Shown one piece after another: positions 25,737 through 35,353 of a stretch of DNA of 64,000 nt. Both the position numbers and the translations under genes were made by a program. The notes beneath the pieces were generated by a model. It saw only the letters and a program-made list of their open reading frames with translations, did no database searches and was not told the DNA's origin. This DNA comes from CBDCXE01 sp965223725 [NCBI: Nitrospinota bacterium] (lineage in GTDB: Bacteria > Nitrospinota_A > UBA7883), in assembly GCA_965223725.1 (NCBI GenBank), contig CBDCXE010000006.1, positions 744,001-808,000 of the forward strand. Reading direction: 5' to 3'. Within the stretch, counting starts at the first letter, position 1, and each line of letters starts with the position of its first letter.

Positions 25737-26900
25737 TTATGATCTGTCCCAGGTATATGCTGGCTTTCCGTCCACATAGGTTTTTACACATACCGACCCT
25801 GGATCTAGCGGATGGGCGGTATAGACCGCGATATCGGCGTCTTTGCCCTTCTCCAGCGAGCCGACGCGTTTGTTGATACCCAAAACTTTGGCGGGGTTGA
25901 TGGTGACCGCGTCGAAAACCTTGTCACGATCGGCCTGATAGTCACGCACCAGCTTCATGGCTTCCGTGCGAAGGTCGGCGATGACGATGACCGGGTGGTC
26001 GGTGATGAGAGAGACCATGCATCCAGCGTCCATACATATGGCGGCGTTGTTTCGGACCAGGTCGTTCAGCTCCTCCTTTGACCGACCGGTGGAGGAGGGG
26101 CCGATGTTCAGCGGGATCTTCTTTTTTGCCAGGATGTCTGCCACCTTATACGCCTCCGTGGCGTGCTCCAGTATCAGCTTCAGTTTGAATTCCTCGGCTA
26201 TGCGCACCGCGGTCAATATATCATCCGCCCGGTGGGCGTGGATCCTGGCCGGCAGTTTGCCGTTTACGATTGGTACAAGAGCTTCCATTCGCAGGTCCCT
26301 TGGCGGCTTCTCTTTCTTTTTCAGTTTGTCACGATAATTAATCGCGTCCACCAGGGCACAACGCAACACGGCGGCTATACCCATCCTGGTCATCGGCGCT
26401 TTCTTGGCGCTGCCGTACACACGCTTCGGGTTTTCACCCACCGCCATCTTCTGGCCTATGTTCGGGTCGATGACAATGTCTTCCACCGTGCCTTTGCAAG
26501 TTTTGGCGGCGCAGACTGCGCCTCCGATAACATTGGCTGAGCCTGGGGTGATCATCACGGTGGTAATGCCTGCTGACAATGCTTCGCCGAAAGCTTTGTC
26601 GGTATGGTCGATGGAGTCGATAGCGCGCAGGTGAGGGGTGACCGGGTCGGTCATCTCGTTGCCGTCGGCGCCCATCTCGCCTTTACCCTCGGCGTATACA
26701 CCAAGGTGAGTATGCGCGTCTATCAGGCCTGGGGATATATATTTACCGGTTTGGTCTTCAACATCATAGCGTTTACGGTCAAACTTTTTCGCCTTGCCCG
26801 CATACTCAATTTTGCCGTTTTTTATCAGCAACAGACCGTTTTTAACCGGGCCAGTCTTTGTTATCACAATCCCGCCGGTCAGCGCTATACCTTTTGCCAT
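25737..26900 (-). CDS. Amidohydrolase family enzyme (imidazolonepropionase-like)
   Basis: A 387-residue metal-dependent hydrolase with the N-terminal beta-sandwich (TGGIVITKTGPVKNG), the DAHTHLG metal-binding motif, ILEHATEAYK further on, SLITDHPV (catalytic Asp), and the C-terminal INPAKVLGINKRVGSLEKGK that is shared by dihydroorotase/imidazolonepropionase relatives. It would hydrolyse an amide in a ring or side chain; the substrate is not evident. It lies 26 bases behind gmk, so it may be the last gene of the yicC-gmk unit. Confidence 0.85.
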   Translation of the reverse strand: MAKGIALTGGIVITKTGPVKNGLLLIKNGKIEYAGKAKKFDRKRYDVEDQTGKYISPGLIDAHTHLGVYAEGKGEMGADGNEMTDPVTPHLRAIDSIDHTDKAFGEALSAGITTVMITPGSANVIGGAVCAAKTCKGTVEDIVIDPNIGQKMAVGENPKRVYGSAKKAPMTRMGIAAVLRCALVDAINYRDKLKKKEKPPRDLRMEALVPIVNGKLPARIHAHRADDILTAVRIAEEFKLKLILEHATEAYKVADILAKKKIPLNIGPSSTGRSKEELNDLVRNNAAICMDAGCMVSLITDHPVIVIADLRTEAMKLVRDYQADRDKVFDAVTINPAKVLGINKRVGSLEKGKDADIAVYTAHPLDPGSVCVKTYVDGKPAYTWDRS

Positions 26901-26926
26901 ATCTTTCAGTCTTACTCGTTTAGCAT

Positions 26927-27532
26927 TTATGCAGATTGGTTGTTTGCCACCCGCCGCCTTTCGGCGTTGATTATAGCTTCCACTTCTTTCGTGGCTTTTA
27001 CGATGTCGTCGTTTATTACGATATAATCGAATTTTTCTTTTTCGCTGATCTCGCTGGACGCAAACGCAAGCCTCCGTTTAATCTCTTCATCGGTATCGGT
27101 TCCCCTGCCCTTCAATCTTTTCTCCAGTTCCTCCAGCGATGGCGGCATAAGAAATATTGAACAGCAGTTCAACCCTTGGCGCCTGATGGTTTGCGCGCCC
27201 TGGACATCTATGACCAGTAATAAATCGTTTTTGTTCTCTTCCAACGCCGATCGGGCAGCCATTATCGATGTGCCATAGCATGCCCCGTGGACCCGCGCCC
27301 ATTCTATAAACTCGCCGTTATCCGCCATTTGCTTGAACTTTTCATCGCTGACGAAGTAATAGTCGCTGCCATCCACCTCGCCCCCCCTAGGAGCCCTGGT
27401 GGTGTGGGAAATGGATCTGCGGATGCCCTGGTCCGTGGACAACAGTTTTGCGGCGACAGTTGATTTGCCAGCCCCCGAGGGCGCCGACAAAATGAACAAT
27501 ATTGATTTACGGTTTGTTTCGTGCCCGTTCAT
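26927..27532 (-). CDS. gmk: Guanylate kinase
   Basis: A 201-residue kinase that converts GMP and ATP to GDP and ADP. The P-loop APSGAGKST, the GMP-binding RSISHTTRAPRGGEVDGSDYYF region and the lid (AEEIKRRL-type) are typical. The ATG overlaps the yicC stop by four bases; the yicC-gmk order is conserved in many bacteria. rpoZ, often next, is missing here. Confidence 0.96.
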   Translation of the reverse strand: MNGHETNRKSILFILSAPSGAGKSTVAAKLLSTDQGIRRSISHTTRAPRGGEVDGSDYYFVSDEKFKQMADNGEFIEWARVHGACYGTSIMAARSALEENKNDLLLVIDVQGAQTIRRQGLNCCSIFLMPPSLEELEKRLKGRGTDTDEEIKRRLAFASSEISEKEKFDYIVINDDIVKATKEVEAIINAERRRVANNQSA

Positions 27533-28404
27533 TCCATATTCTGCGCTTGTTCCCGGATTTTTTCCAGCTCGCTTTTTATGGTTATTACAATACGTGTAAT
27601 TTGGGGTGATGAAGATTTGGAGCCTATTGTGTTTGCTTCACGGTTGATCTCCTGCAGCAGAAATTCAAGCTTTCTGCCAATCAGATCATCCGAGCCCAAC
27701 AGCTCTTTCGCTTGACTAATATGGCTCTCCAGGCGTGTCACTTCTTCTGTTATATCACTTTTGTCGGCGATCATTGCCGCTTCCTGGGCGATTCTGTTTG
27801 GGTCGAGCGCTTTATCTTTTGTAAGTTTTTCGATCCTTGCTTTCAGAATCTTGAAACGCTCGTCTGTTGAGCTTTCGCCAAGGGCTCTGATCTGGTCCAG
27901 AAAGCCGGCGATTTCCGCGAACCGCCTGCCAGCGTCTTCTACTATATGCGCGCCTTCTTTTTCCCGCATTCCGGTCAGCCTATCCAGCGCTACATCAAGG
28001 GCTTCCTTAACCGTGGGCCAAAATTTTTCTACATCTTTATGTTTGTCTTTTTTGATAAAAACATCTTTTATTTGCAAAATATCAACCAGCGACGGATCGC
28101 CAGTCAGGTTATACTTTTCCTTCAGCTTGGAAAATGTCTCCATATAACCGACCAACAGATTGCTGTCGAGCTCGACAAAATATTCAGCCTTGTCGGATGA
28201 TAGCGCCAGGGAAATGTCAAATGAGCCTCTGCCAAATCTTTTTTTGATTATTTCGCATATTCGGTCGTCCATAGGCATGGGATTTCCATTATATTTTACA
28301 TTTATATCCAGAAACCTATGGTTGACCGAGCGGGCTTCTATGGCAGCCCGGAAATCGTTGTTTTCAATTTCCGCTCGACCATAGCCGGTCATTGACATTA
28401 CCAT
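27529..28404 (-). CDS. yicC: YicC family endoribonuclease-like protein
   Basis: A 291-residue protein with the family N-terminus SMTGYGRAEI, the RSVNHRFLDI motif, and the C-terminal DUF1732 end (EINREANTIGSKS). A ribosome-binding site AGGAG lies about 10 bases before ATG 28404. E. coli YicC has been described as an endoribonuclease with a role in RNA decay. Coupled to gmk by a four-base overlap. Confidence 0.93.
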   Translation of the reverse strand: MVMSMTGYGRAEIENNDFRAAIEARSVNHRFLDINVKYNGNPMPMDDRICEIIKKRFGRGSFDISLALSSDKAEYFVELDSNLLVGYMETFSKLKEKYNLTGDPSLVDILQIKDVFIKKDKHKDVEKFWPTVKEALDVALDRLTGMREKEGAHIVEDAGRRFAEIAGFLDQIRALGESSTDERFKILKARIEKLTKDKALDPNRIAQEAAMIADKSDITEEVTRLESHISQAKELLGSDDLIGRKLEFLLQEINREANTIGSKSSSPQITRIVITIKSELEKIREQAQNME

Positions 28405-28419
28405 TCTATTTTTTTTCTC

Positions 28420-28827
28420 CTATACTACCCTTGTTTTACATTCATCAGATACAAGCGCTATCATATCTATCTCCACTAAAGCGCCCAATGGCAACGCCGC
28501 AACCTGCACGGTAGACCGAGCCGGCGGCTGATCCCCAAAGTATTCGGCATATATTGAATTAACTTTAGGGAAATCGGACATGTCGATAATGTATATTGTC
28601 GATTTTGTTACATGTTTGAAAGAAGATCCTGACTTTCTCAACACTGCTTCCAGGTTTTTTAAAACCTGGTGTGTTTGGGTTTCTATATCATCTGCTTCTA
28701 TCCGTCCACTATCCGGATTGATGGCGACCTGCCCGGATGAATAAACTATTCCGTCTGCAATAACCGCCTGGGAATAGGGACCGATAGCCTTTGGCGCTTC
28801 ATCGGTCACAATTGCTTTGCAAGTCAT
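28420..28827 (-). CDS. ridA: RidA family enamine/imine deaminase
   Basis: A 135-residue RidA protein that hydrolyses reactive enamines formed by PLP enzymes such as threonine dehydratase. IGPYSQAV, the catalytic-site Arg in PPARSTVQVAALP and the final EIDMIALV are conserved. Sits 15 bases upstream of yicC on the same strand, with a promoter candidate directly before it, so it probably heads the ridA-yicC-gmk-amidohydrolase unit. Confidence 0.94.
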   Translation of the reverse strand: MTCKAIVTDEAPKAIGPYSQAVIADGIVYSSGQVAINPDSGRIEADDIETQTHQVLKNLEAVLRKSGSSFKHVTKSTIYIIDMSDFPKVNSIYAEYFGDQPPARSTVQVAALPLGALVEIDMIALVSDECKTRVV

Positions 28828-28855
28828 ATATTACTTCTGTCGTGTTAGATAACCC

Positions 28856-28883
28856 ATTTTAACCTATTACTGCTACTTCTCAA
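28856..28883 (-). promoter_or_regulatory. Sigma70-like promoter for ridA
   Basis: On the minus strand TTGAGA (28883-28878), 16-base spacer, TAAAAT (28861-28856), about 29 bases before the ridA ATG. Each box matches five of six positions. Confidence 0.45.
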
Positions 28884-28908
28884 AGTGAAACTAATTCAGG
28901 AAGGTAAA

Positions 28909-30108
28909 TTACCTGGCAGGACTTAATGAATCTTCTTTAATAATTTTCTGATAAATAAGGTTTGCGACCAGCTGTGCCCCATTCTCGTTGAAGTGCACTC
29001 CGTCATAATGAACAGTGGTATTCTTTGGCAGATTTGCCGCAATATCTATCAGCCCAACGCTCTCCAATTCGGCCACTTGTCGTGTTACATTGTTATATTT
29101 TTCAAGCCCTTGGGCCAAAGCTTCGGCGCTGTAATATGCCGTTACATTTTTCGATCTTATATTTCCATTGCCCCCTAGCCATAACAGGTCCCTCTGTTCT
29201 TTGGTAATATGGGCGCCCCATATGGCAGGTTGGGTTACAAAGAAGAGTTTAACATTGCGCTCCTTGGCAATTTTTGCCAGCATGGTCATGTTGCGCCTGA
29301 ATTCAGCCAATGATGATACAAGGTCCGGCAGATAATCAATCCTGGGCATCCGCTTCCTTTGCGCGCGCATTTTTATATATGCCGACCCTGCAGTATCTTG
29401 CACCATAGCCTGCGGTTTTGGTTTTTTCATGTTACTGCGATGGTACAGCTCATTGATCTGTTTCCAGATTGCGCTATGCTCATACCATGGCTTCTGGCCA
29501 CCTGCATTTTCAGGTTTTGGTGGTAAGGCTCGGGCGAAGGCTCGCTTGAAATGCGCTTTTTGCCCATCAGGAGTAAAGAGATAGTCAGGATTATAATCAG
29601 TCCCTTTAGCCAACCTTAGGAGAAGGTCATTGGCCCCTTCCATAATAAGTACAGCGTCGATTCTGTCATATTGGTCCAGCATTGGCGCAAGTTGCATTAT
29701 ATGGTCCCTGCTGTTCAGCCCGCTTTTACCCACATTGCCGACCCACACGTTTTTCCCGCTATTGGCGGTTAGCTTATTTTGCAGAAGGTAGGGCCAGGCT
29801 TTTGGGCCATCGAGCAAAAGGCACTCGGTAGTGCTGCCACCCAGCGCCAATATACGATAATCCTGATCATTTGAGAACTCGTCACCCCTGATGCCGGCGG
29901 AATTGGCCACAAACAGCGCTTCTTCATTCAACCCTGGGAAAATAGCCGGATCGACCTTGAACATCTGGCGCTGATGTGGGGGCCAGGGGAAAAAGCGATA
30001 ATCCGCAGGCGGAGGATACAAAATTCGTAGAGCCATTTCACCAAACCCAATCATCACGGCCAGGCTGGTCGCAAGTAACGCAATATTAATAGCGATACGT
30101 TTCGCCAT
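28909..30108 (-). CDS. SGNH/GDSL-type hydrolase, membrane-anchored
   Basis: ATG 30108 gives a 399-residue protein with an N-terminal helix (about 4-22), then an SGNH hydrolase fold: the nucleophile block GGSTTE, a GKSGLNS glycine block, the GANDLL asparagine block and DGVHFNENG with the catalytic Asp-His. The GGSTTE form is known from SGNH proteins of exopolysaccharide and O-acetylation systems. It would be periplasmic. A paralogue of similar layout lies at 34.2 kb. Confidence 0.8.
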   Translation of the reverse strand: MAKRIAINIALLATSLAVMIGFGEMALRILYPPPADYRFFPWPPHQRQMFKVDPAIFPGLNEEALFVANSAGIRGDEFSNDQDYRILALGGSTTECLLLDGPKAWPYLLQNKLTANSGKNVWVGNVGKSGLNSRDHIMQLAPMLDQYDRIDAVLIMEGANDLLLRLAKGTDYNPDYLFTPDGQKAHFKRAFARALPPKPENAGGQKPWYEHSAIWKQINELYHRSNMKKPKPQAMVQDTAGSAYIKMRAQRKRMPRIDYLPDLVSSLAEFRRNMTMLAKIAKERNVKLFFVTQPAIWGAHITKEQRDLLWLGGNGNIRSKNVTAYYSAEALAQGLEKYNNVTRQVAELESVGLIDIAANLPKNTTVHYDGVHFNENGAQLVANLIYQKIIKEDSLSPAR

Positions 30109-30147
30109 GGACTTTATTGCCAAGCTGTTACAGCGCTCCTGATGTTA

Positions 30148-30176
30148 TTAACGCAATTCGAAAAGTTTTATATAAT
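30148..30176 (+). promoter_or_regulatory. Sigma70-like promoter for the CHASE2 cyclase
   Basis: TTAACG (30148-30153), 17-base spacer, TATAAT (30171-30176). The start point would be near 30183, which supports the ATG at 30235 as the true start and argues against a longer version from 30142. Confidence 0.55.
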
Positions 30177-30234
30177 ACCAGCCTGCAGTTCCATAGTATA
30201 TTGTATCGTTAAAAAATTTTTGCGAGCGTACTGG

Positions 30235-32475
30235 ATGTTTTCTTTTAAACGTATCTATTTTATAGTTTTGGCTATTGTTATACTCGTTACGCTTTTCCCA
30301 CCTTATTTCATAGAAGTGTTTGAGCTGAATGTATACGACTTGATGATACGTTACTCTGCCCCGAACAAACCGGACCCCAGGGTAGTAATCGTAGGGATAG
30401 ATCAGAAATCGCTCGATAAATATGGCCGATGGCCCTGGCACCGGGAGACGATTAGTAAGCTGATAGATAAATTGTCAGGGTTTGACGTAAAAGTGACGGC
30501 GCTTGACATGATATTTTCGTCATCCGCTGACCTGGAGAATGCAAAAGTTTTGAACCGACTGGAAGATCAATTGGCCGAAAGCGATGTACTGGGATCACCA
30601 GGGCTTCAGCAGGCGCTGGATGAAGCGTATATAAATATGTCGGGCGATCAGGCGTTGGCCGATTCCATTACAAGGTCGGGCAATACAATAACCGGTTATG
30701 TTTTTCATGGAGGCGATATAGACAAATCATCCAATAACGCGTTGCAAAATGAAAAAGATATGTTGGTTGAAAAGTACAGAATCAAAAAAATCAGGACCAA
30801 GGATAGTAATAGGTCTAAAATATGGTTCACCGTATCCAGTGTAGAACCAAACACCAGAATTGTACAAGAAGCGCCGGTTACCGCTGGATTTCTAAACGCT
30901 TGGGCAGATGATGATGGAATAATCAGGTCGAGCCAAATGGTTATTGAATATAAAGGCTCTATTTATCCATCCCTGGCCCTTTCCATGGCCGCCGAGTATT
31001 TATCTTCGCATAAGGATCTTCAAGTGTCTTTCGCCGAAGATGGGCTTGAGGGTGTTTTTATTAAGGACCAGTTTCTGGCGCTTGACAATTTTGGCCGACT
31101 CAACATTAGGTTTCTTGGTAAGGATGGCACATTCCAGACAATATCCGCGATGGACGTTTTGGAAAAGCCACTGACCGACCCAGAGCTGAGCGAATTGCTT
31201 AAAAATAAAATCGCCCTGGTAGGCGCCACAGCAACACAAATATATGACGTTTGGGTTACTCCATTTGGTTATACGACAGGCGTAGAGATAATGGCAAATT
31301 CGGTTAGTATGGCGTTAACAGGCTCCGGAGTGAAAAAATATACATGGTTGCGCATGTTTGATGCAATGCTAATCCTGCTAATAGGCATTGTTCTTTTCTT
31401 TGTACTGCAAAGAAACCGGATTTATGTCGGAATTCTTGTTTCATTTTTTATAATCATTGGCTTGTTTCTGGGCAGCTATTACATGATCAGCCAACTCCAG
31501 ATATGGGTCAACCCTATGGTCACATCGCTTATGACTGTTGCAGGATTTATCATAATCAACACCGGCCAATATATAGAAGAGAGAAAATCGAAAAACTATA
31601 TCATGCGCGCATTCAGCCGTTTTGTAGCTCCAAAGGTGGTTGACACTTTAATCAAGGATCCAAGCCTGTTAAAACTACGGGGTGACAAAAGAGAGATGAC
31701 AGCATTTTTCTCTGATATAATCCGCTTTGTCACCATTTCGGAAAAGCTTGCTATTGATGACCTGATGAAGTTGATAAACGCATATCTAACGGAAATGACC
31801 AAGATCATCCACGAGCTCGACGGCACCATTGACAAGTACAAAGGGGACGAAATAGTCGCCTTTTATGGGGCTCCTGTACCGATAGAGGACCATGCGGAAC
31901 GCGCAGTGCTGGGCGCAGTGAGGCAGCAAAGAAGACTGGCGGAAATGCGAACGGACCTGAACATGAAAGGCGCCAAACGTTTGCATGTGAAGATGGGAAT
32001 CAACTCAGGGAAAATGATCGTTGGCAATATCGGGTCGGATGATCGGCTTGATTACACCATACTTGGTGATGAAGCCAACATAGCGTCCAGGTTGGAGACG
32101 CTGAACAAATTTTACGGCACCAGGATTATCATATCGGGAAATACATATAAGCATGTGAAGGACAAATTTCTGTGTAGAGAGATGGATAAGGTCAGAGTAT
32201 ATGGCAAATCAAAAATACTGCGTATATATGAAGTGATGGAGGAGATGGATCGAGCCACTGATTATCAACATAATTTGACCATTCTATTTGGAGAGGCGCT
32301 GGCTACTTTCCGGCGGAAACATTTTAAAGGCGCCTTGGAACTGTTTTCCAATATAGATAAGGTAAGCGAGGGCAACGACAGTGTTGCCAAATTGTATATG
32401 GAACGGTGCGCCAAGCTAATGCGATCCAGCCCACCCGACGAATGGGATATGTCCTACGACCTGACCAAAAAATAA
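30235..32475 (+). CDS. CHASE2-domain adenylate/guanylate cyclase
   Basis: A 746-residue protein: N-terminal helix (about 5-22), a periplasmic CHASE2 domain (about 25-350; DPRVVIVGIDQKSL, GRWPWHR, ALVGATA), three closely spaced membrane helices (about 380-450), and a class III cyclase domain (about 475-670). Both metal aspartates are present (FSDIIRF, KYKGDEIVAFYG), as are GNIGSDDRLDYTILGDEAN and ASRLE. It makes cAMP or cGMP in response to an external signal. The first metal motif is unusual (usually FxDIxGFT). A TPR-like tail of 70 residues follows. It is flanked on both sides by SGNH hydrolases. Confidence 0.92.
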   Translation: MFSFKRIYFIVLAIVILVTLFPPYFIEVFELNVYDLMIRYSAPNKPDPRVVIVGIDQKSLDKYGRWPWHRETISKLIDKLSGFDVKVTALDMIFSSSADLENAKVLNRLEDQLAESDVLGSPGLQQALDEAYINMSGDQALADSITRSGNTITGYVFHGGDIDKSSNNALQNEKDMLVEKYRIKKIRTKDSNRSKIWFTVSSVEPNTRIVQEAPVTAGFLNAWADDDGIIRSSQMVIEYKGSIYPSLALSMAAEYLSSHKDLQVSFAEDGLEGVFIKDQFLALDNFGRLNIRFLGKDGTFQTISAMDVLEKPLTDPELSELLKNKIALVGATATQIYDVWVTPFGYTTGVEIMANSVSMALTGSGVKKYTWLRMFDAMLILLIGIVLFFVLQRNRIYVGILVSFFIIIGLFLGSYYMISQLQIWVNPMVTSLMTVAGFIIINTGQYIEERKSKNYIMRAFSRFVAPKVVDTLIKDPSLLKLRGDKREMTAFFSDIIRFVTISEKLAIDDLMKLINAYLTEMTKIIHELDGTIDKYKGDEIVAFYGAPVPIEDHAERAVLGAVRQQRRLAEMRTDLNMKGAKRLHVKMGINSGKMIVGNIGSDDRLDYTILGDEANIASRLETLNKFYGTRIIISGNTYKHVKDKFLCREMDKVRVYGKSKILRIYEVMEEMDRATDYQHNLTILFGEALATFRRKHFKGALELFSNIDKVSEGNDSVAKLYMERCAKLMRSSPPDEWDMSYDLTKK

Positions 32476-32805
32476 AGTGCTGGAACGACGTTGTGTTTAC
32501 ATTATACAGTCGTTGTCGCAGTTGGCGCGGTGACCATAAAAATAACCGTAAACATACATAGCGACACAAGGGATTGCTTATAGATATCCATCTTCTGGCT
32601 CCAAATAGGAATATGCCGATTTCCCCTCTTGGTTATATTTTCTATCTAATATAAAAAGTCAATCTTAATGCAATATTTTGAGCTGACGCTTGCCCTTGAC
32701 AAATGTGGCCAGTAGCTTCAAACTATAGGGTAAGATTAACCAAAATAATACTCCTGAGGCGTTACTGTCATACGGGCGGCCTCATTAAATCATAAAGATA
32801 AGATT
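32476..32805 (+). other. Intergenic stretch without a recognised gene
   Basis: 330 bases, AT-rich. A perfect -35 box TTGACA lies at 32696-32701, but the -10 sequence 17 bases further (CAAACT at 32719) is poor, and the better TATAGG has a 22-base spacer. No RNA gene or hairpin-plus-T-run was found. Confidence 0.5.
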
Positions 32806-34200
32806 ATGAAAATCCTGTTTGTATATACCGATATCGATGTAAAAGGCGGCGCCAGAAGCTACCATTTTGGCTTGGGGATCCTCTCTTCTGTGCTGAAAAA
32901 TGCAGGCCACCATACCGAGCTTCATTATATGTTCGATCATTGGGATCCGGAAAGTTTCGCGGCGCATGTGGATCGATTTGCTCCAGACATCATTGCTTAC
33001 ACTGCAGATTCCTCCCAGATAAGGCACGTGGCCAAGCTTTATAAACAAATGGCTGGGAAAAATGTTTTCCAGGTGTTGGGCGGCACCCATGCTTCTTTAT
33101 ATCCGAAAATATTCGAAAAAGCATTGGAACTGGACGCGATCTGTGTCGGCGAAGGGGAAAACGCGCTGCTGAAACTGGCTGAGGCATTGGATAACGGCGC
33201 TGACTACCGGGCGACACCAGGACTGTGGGTCAGGAGCGAAGATGGTGAGATCATCAAAAATCCGGGCGGCGAGTTTTATCATGAGCTGGACGAGGTACCG
33301 TTTGGTGATCGTGAAATGTTCAACTTCCAGCAGGTGGTGGACTCCGATTATGACCGGGCCACTTTTATGATGTCGCGTGGATGTCCTTACAAATGCAACT
33401 ATTGCGGCTCCCCTGCCATGGGCGGCCTGCAGGATGGCAAATATGTCCGGTTCAGGAGCGTGGAAAACGGCATAGCGGAAATCAAGGAAGTGACATCACG
33501 GTATAAAGTAAAATCGATATTTTTCGCTGACGATGTGTTCACCATCGACAGGAAATATGTAAAAGAGTTCTGCGAAGTGTATAAACGGGAGATCGGGATC
33601 CCGTTTGAGGTGACCACCCGGGTGGAAAGCTCTAACTATGAAACGTTCAAGCATCTTGCAGACGCCGGCTGCACCCGGGTGGCGATGGGTGTGGAGTCTG
33701 GCAGCGAAGAGCTGCGGCGCAAATCGCTGAACCGCAAGATGACAAACAAAAAAATCATCCAGGCGTTCAAAGACGCGCGTGACGCCGGGCTGAAGACCAA
33801 ATCGTATAATATTGTCGGATTTCCGTACGAAACGATAAAGATGCACCGGGAGACCATCGAGCTGAACCAGGCGCTCAACCCGGACAGCCTGGTCTGTTAC
33901 ATTTTCAACCCATATCCGGGCACGGCGCTGTTTGATATATCGATCAAGGAGGGGTTCCTGTCGCCCGATTTTTTGGATGACGATTTTATATCGAGGACCG
34001 ATACACCGCTGGACATGCCGGACTTCCCCCGGGAAGAAATCCTGAAGTGCTACAGAAGCTTCGCATTCAATGTGTACAAGGCAAACTCCATGAAAAAGGC
34101 GTTGATGTACAAAGTGTACTACTCCCGTTTTGGCGAACCGTTGATCCGCGCGCTCGATTATGTCAAAAAGCCAATCCAGCGGCTTGCCATGGGCACATAG
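32806..34200 (+). CDS. B12-binding-domain radical SAM protein
   Basis: A 464-residue protein. An N-terminal Rossmann-like cobalamin-binding type domain (about 1-140; the usual DxHxxG is not seen, so it may bind cobalamin differently or not at all) is followed by a radical SAM barrel (about 180-400) with the cluster motif CPYKCNYC. ESGSEELRRKSLNRK and NIVGFPYET are typical of this family, which includes enzymes that methylate unactivated carbon in hopanoids, bacteriochlorophylls and polysaccharide or lipid precursors. The product is unknown; the SGNH hydrolase gene that follows after 21 bases suggests an envelope substrate. Confidence 0.87.
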   Translation: MKILFVYTDIDVKGGARSYHFGLGILSSVLKNAGHHTELHYMFDHWDPESFAAHVDRFAPDIIAYTADSSQIRHVAKLYKQMAGKNVFQVLGGTHASLYPKIFEKALELDAICVGEGENALLKLAEALDNGADYRATPGLWVRSEDGEIIKNPGGEFYHELDEVPFGDREMFNFQQVVDSDYDRATFMMSRGCPYKCNYCGSPAMGGLQDGKYVRFRSVENGIAEIKEVTSRYKVKSIFFADDVFTIDRKYVKEFCEVYKREIGIPFEVTTRVESSNYETFKHLADAGCTRVAMGVESGSEELRRKSLNRKMTNKKIIQAFKDARDAGLKTKSYNIVGFPYETIKMHRETIELNQALNPDSLVCYIFNPYPGTALFDISIKEGFLSPDFLDDDFISRTDTPLDMPDFPREEILKCYRSFAFNVYKANSMKKALMYKVYYSRFGEPLIRALDYVKKPIQRLAMGT

Positions 34201-34221
34201 CCGCATCGTCGAAAACGCAGG

Positions 34222-35343
34222 ATGAACCGCGACAGTACGTTTCGCCCTTTCGTTGTCAACTCGGCGCTGGTAATGGTCAGCCTGACGATCTGCCTTGCGG
34301 CGCTGGAGCTGGTGGCCAGGGCGGCGATCCCGTCATGGTATCCGCGTTACGCGTTCAGCGCGGACCCGGTCGCCGGTTACATCAACACCCCGAACCGGAC
34401 ATTCCGGTGGCATGGGGCGGAATACGACTTCACCACCACCACAAACAGGTTCGGCTTTCGCGATGATCCCTATGAAGATGATAACCGTCCGTTGGTCATG
34501 GCGCTGGGGGATTCGTTTGCCTGGGGTTTCGGCGTTGATTACGATCAGGTTTATCTGACAATGCTGGAGAACAGCGCCAGCACCCGAATAATCAAGGCGG
34601 GAGTATGCGGCTATGGCACGTATCATGCCGCGAAAATACTGGAAAAATTCGGAACCGATTTCAAGCCGGATGTCGTGATGCTGAACTTTTTCATCGGCAA
34701 CGATTTCTATGAAAACATGGGCGTGCGAGACTTGACGATATCCAACGGCCGGTTTATAGAGATTCCGCCGGAGGAAGCGTCTGTAACCCATAAAACCATC
34801 ACCTGGCTCCGGGGCAGGGTTCGGCTGGTGGAGTTTGTGATCAATAAAATCAAAACTTCGCCACGGTTGTATAACATAGTGAAAAAGGCAGGGCTGGCGG
34901 GCGACCAGATCATCGGTGAGCTGGACCTGTTCAGCGTCGAGCAAAATCCGCAAGTAACCAAAGCATATCAAGCAACCCAGAATATTCTGTCAAACCTGAA
35001 TAAATCTGTGAGTGAGCTTGGCGCGAAGCTGACTGTGGTGATAATACCAGCGAAGAGCCAAGTCGACCCAGCCCGTTTCGAACGGGAGCTGGCGAACCTG
35101 CGACTGGACTTTGATAAATTCAATCTTGACAATCCCAACCGTCAGTTAATTGATATGCTGGATGCGATGGGCATTGAGTATATAGACCTGACCCCTGGCT
35201 TTTTGGAGTATCGTCAAAATAACCCGGAGCGGACGCTCTATTTCAAAGTTGATAAACATTGGAACAGCGCCGGGCACGCGCTGGCGGCGGAGATACTCTC
35301 GCAATCAGGGCTGGTCCCGACTGACCACAACAGCGGGCGTTGA
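34222..35343 (+). CDS. SGNH hydrolase-like protein, membrane-anchored
   Basis: A 373-residue protein with one N-terminal helix (about 10-35) and an SGNH fold: ALGDSFAWGFGV (nucleophile Ser), GVCGYGTYHAA, a FFIGNDF asparagine block, and DKHWNSAGHALAA with the catalytic Asp-His near the end. It resembles AlgX/AlgJ-like periplasmic acetyl-transfer or acetyl-esterase proteins. It is likely cotranscribed with the radical SAM gene upstream. A similar protein lies at 28.9-30.1 kb. Confidence 0.8.
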   Translation: MNRDSTFRPFVVNSALVMVSLTICLAALELVARAAIPSWYPRYAFSADPVAGYINTPNRTFRWHGAEYDFTTTTNRFGFRDDPYEDDNRPLVMALGDSFAWGFGVDYDQVYLTMLENSASTRIIKAGVCGYGTYHAAKILEKFGTDFKPDVVMLNFFIGNDFYENMGVRDLTISNGRFIEIPPEEASVTHKTITWLRGRVRLVEFVINKIKTSPRLYNIVKKAGLAGDQIIGELDLFSVEQNPQVTKAYQATQNILSNLNKSVSELGAKLTVVIIPAKSQVDPARFERELANLRLDFDKFNLDNPNRQLIDMLDAMGIEYIDLTPGFLEYRQNNPERTLYFKVDKHWNSAGHALAAEILSQSGLVPTDHNSGR

Positions 35344-35353
35344 ACTAGCGCCC

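Noticed and set aside
30142-30234. Longer N-terminus for the CHASE2 cyclase
   Set aside because: A good promoter lies at 30148-30176, inside the extension, and the first membrane helix follows directly after ATG 30235.
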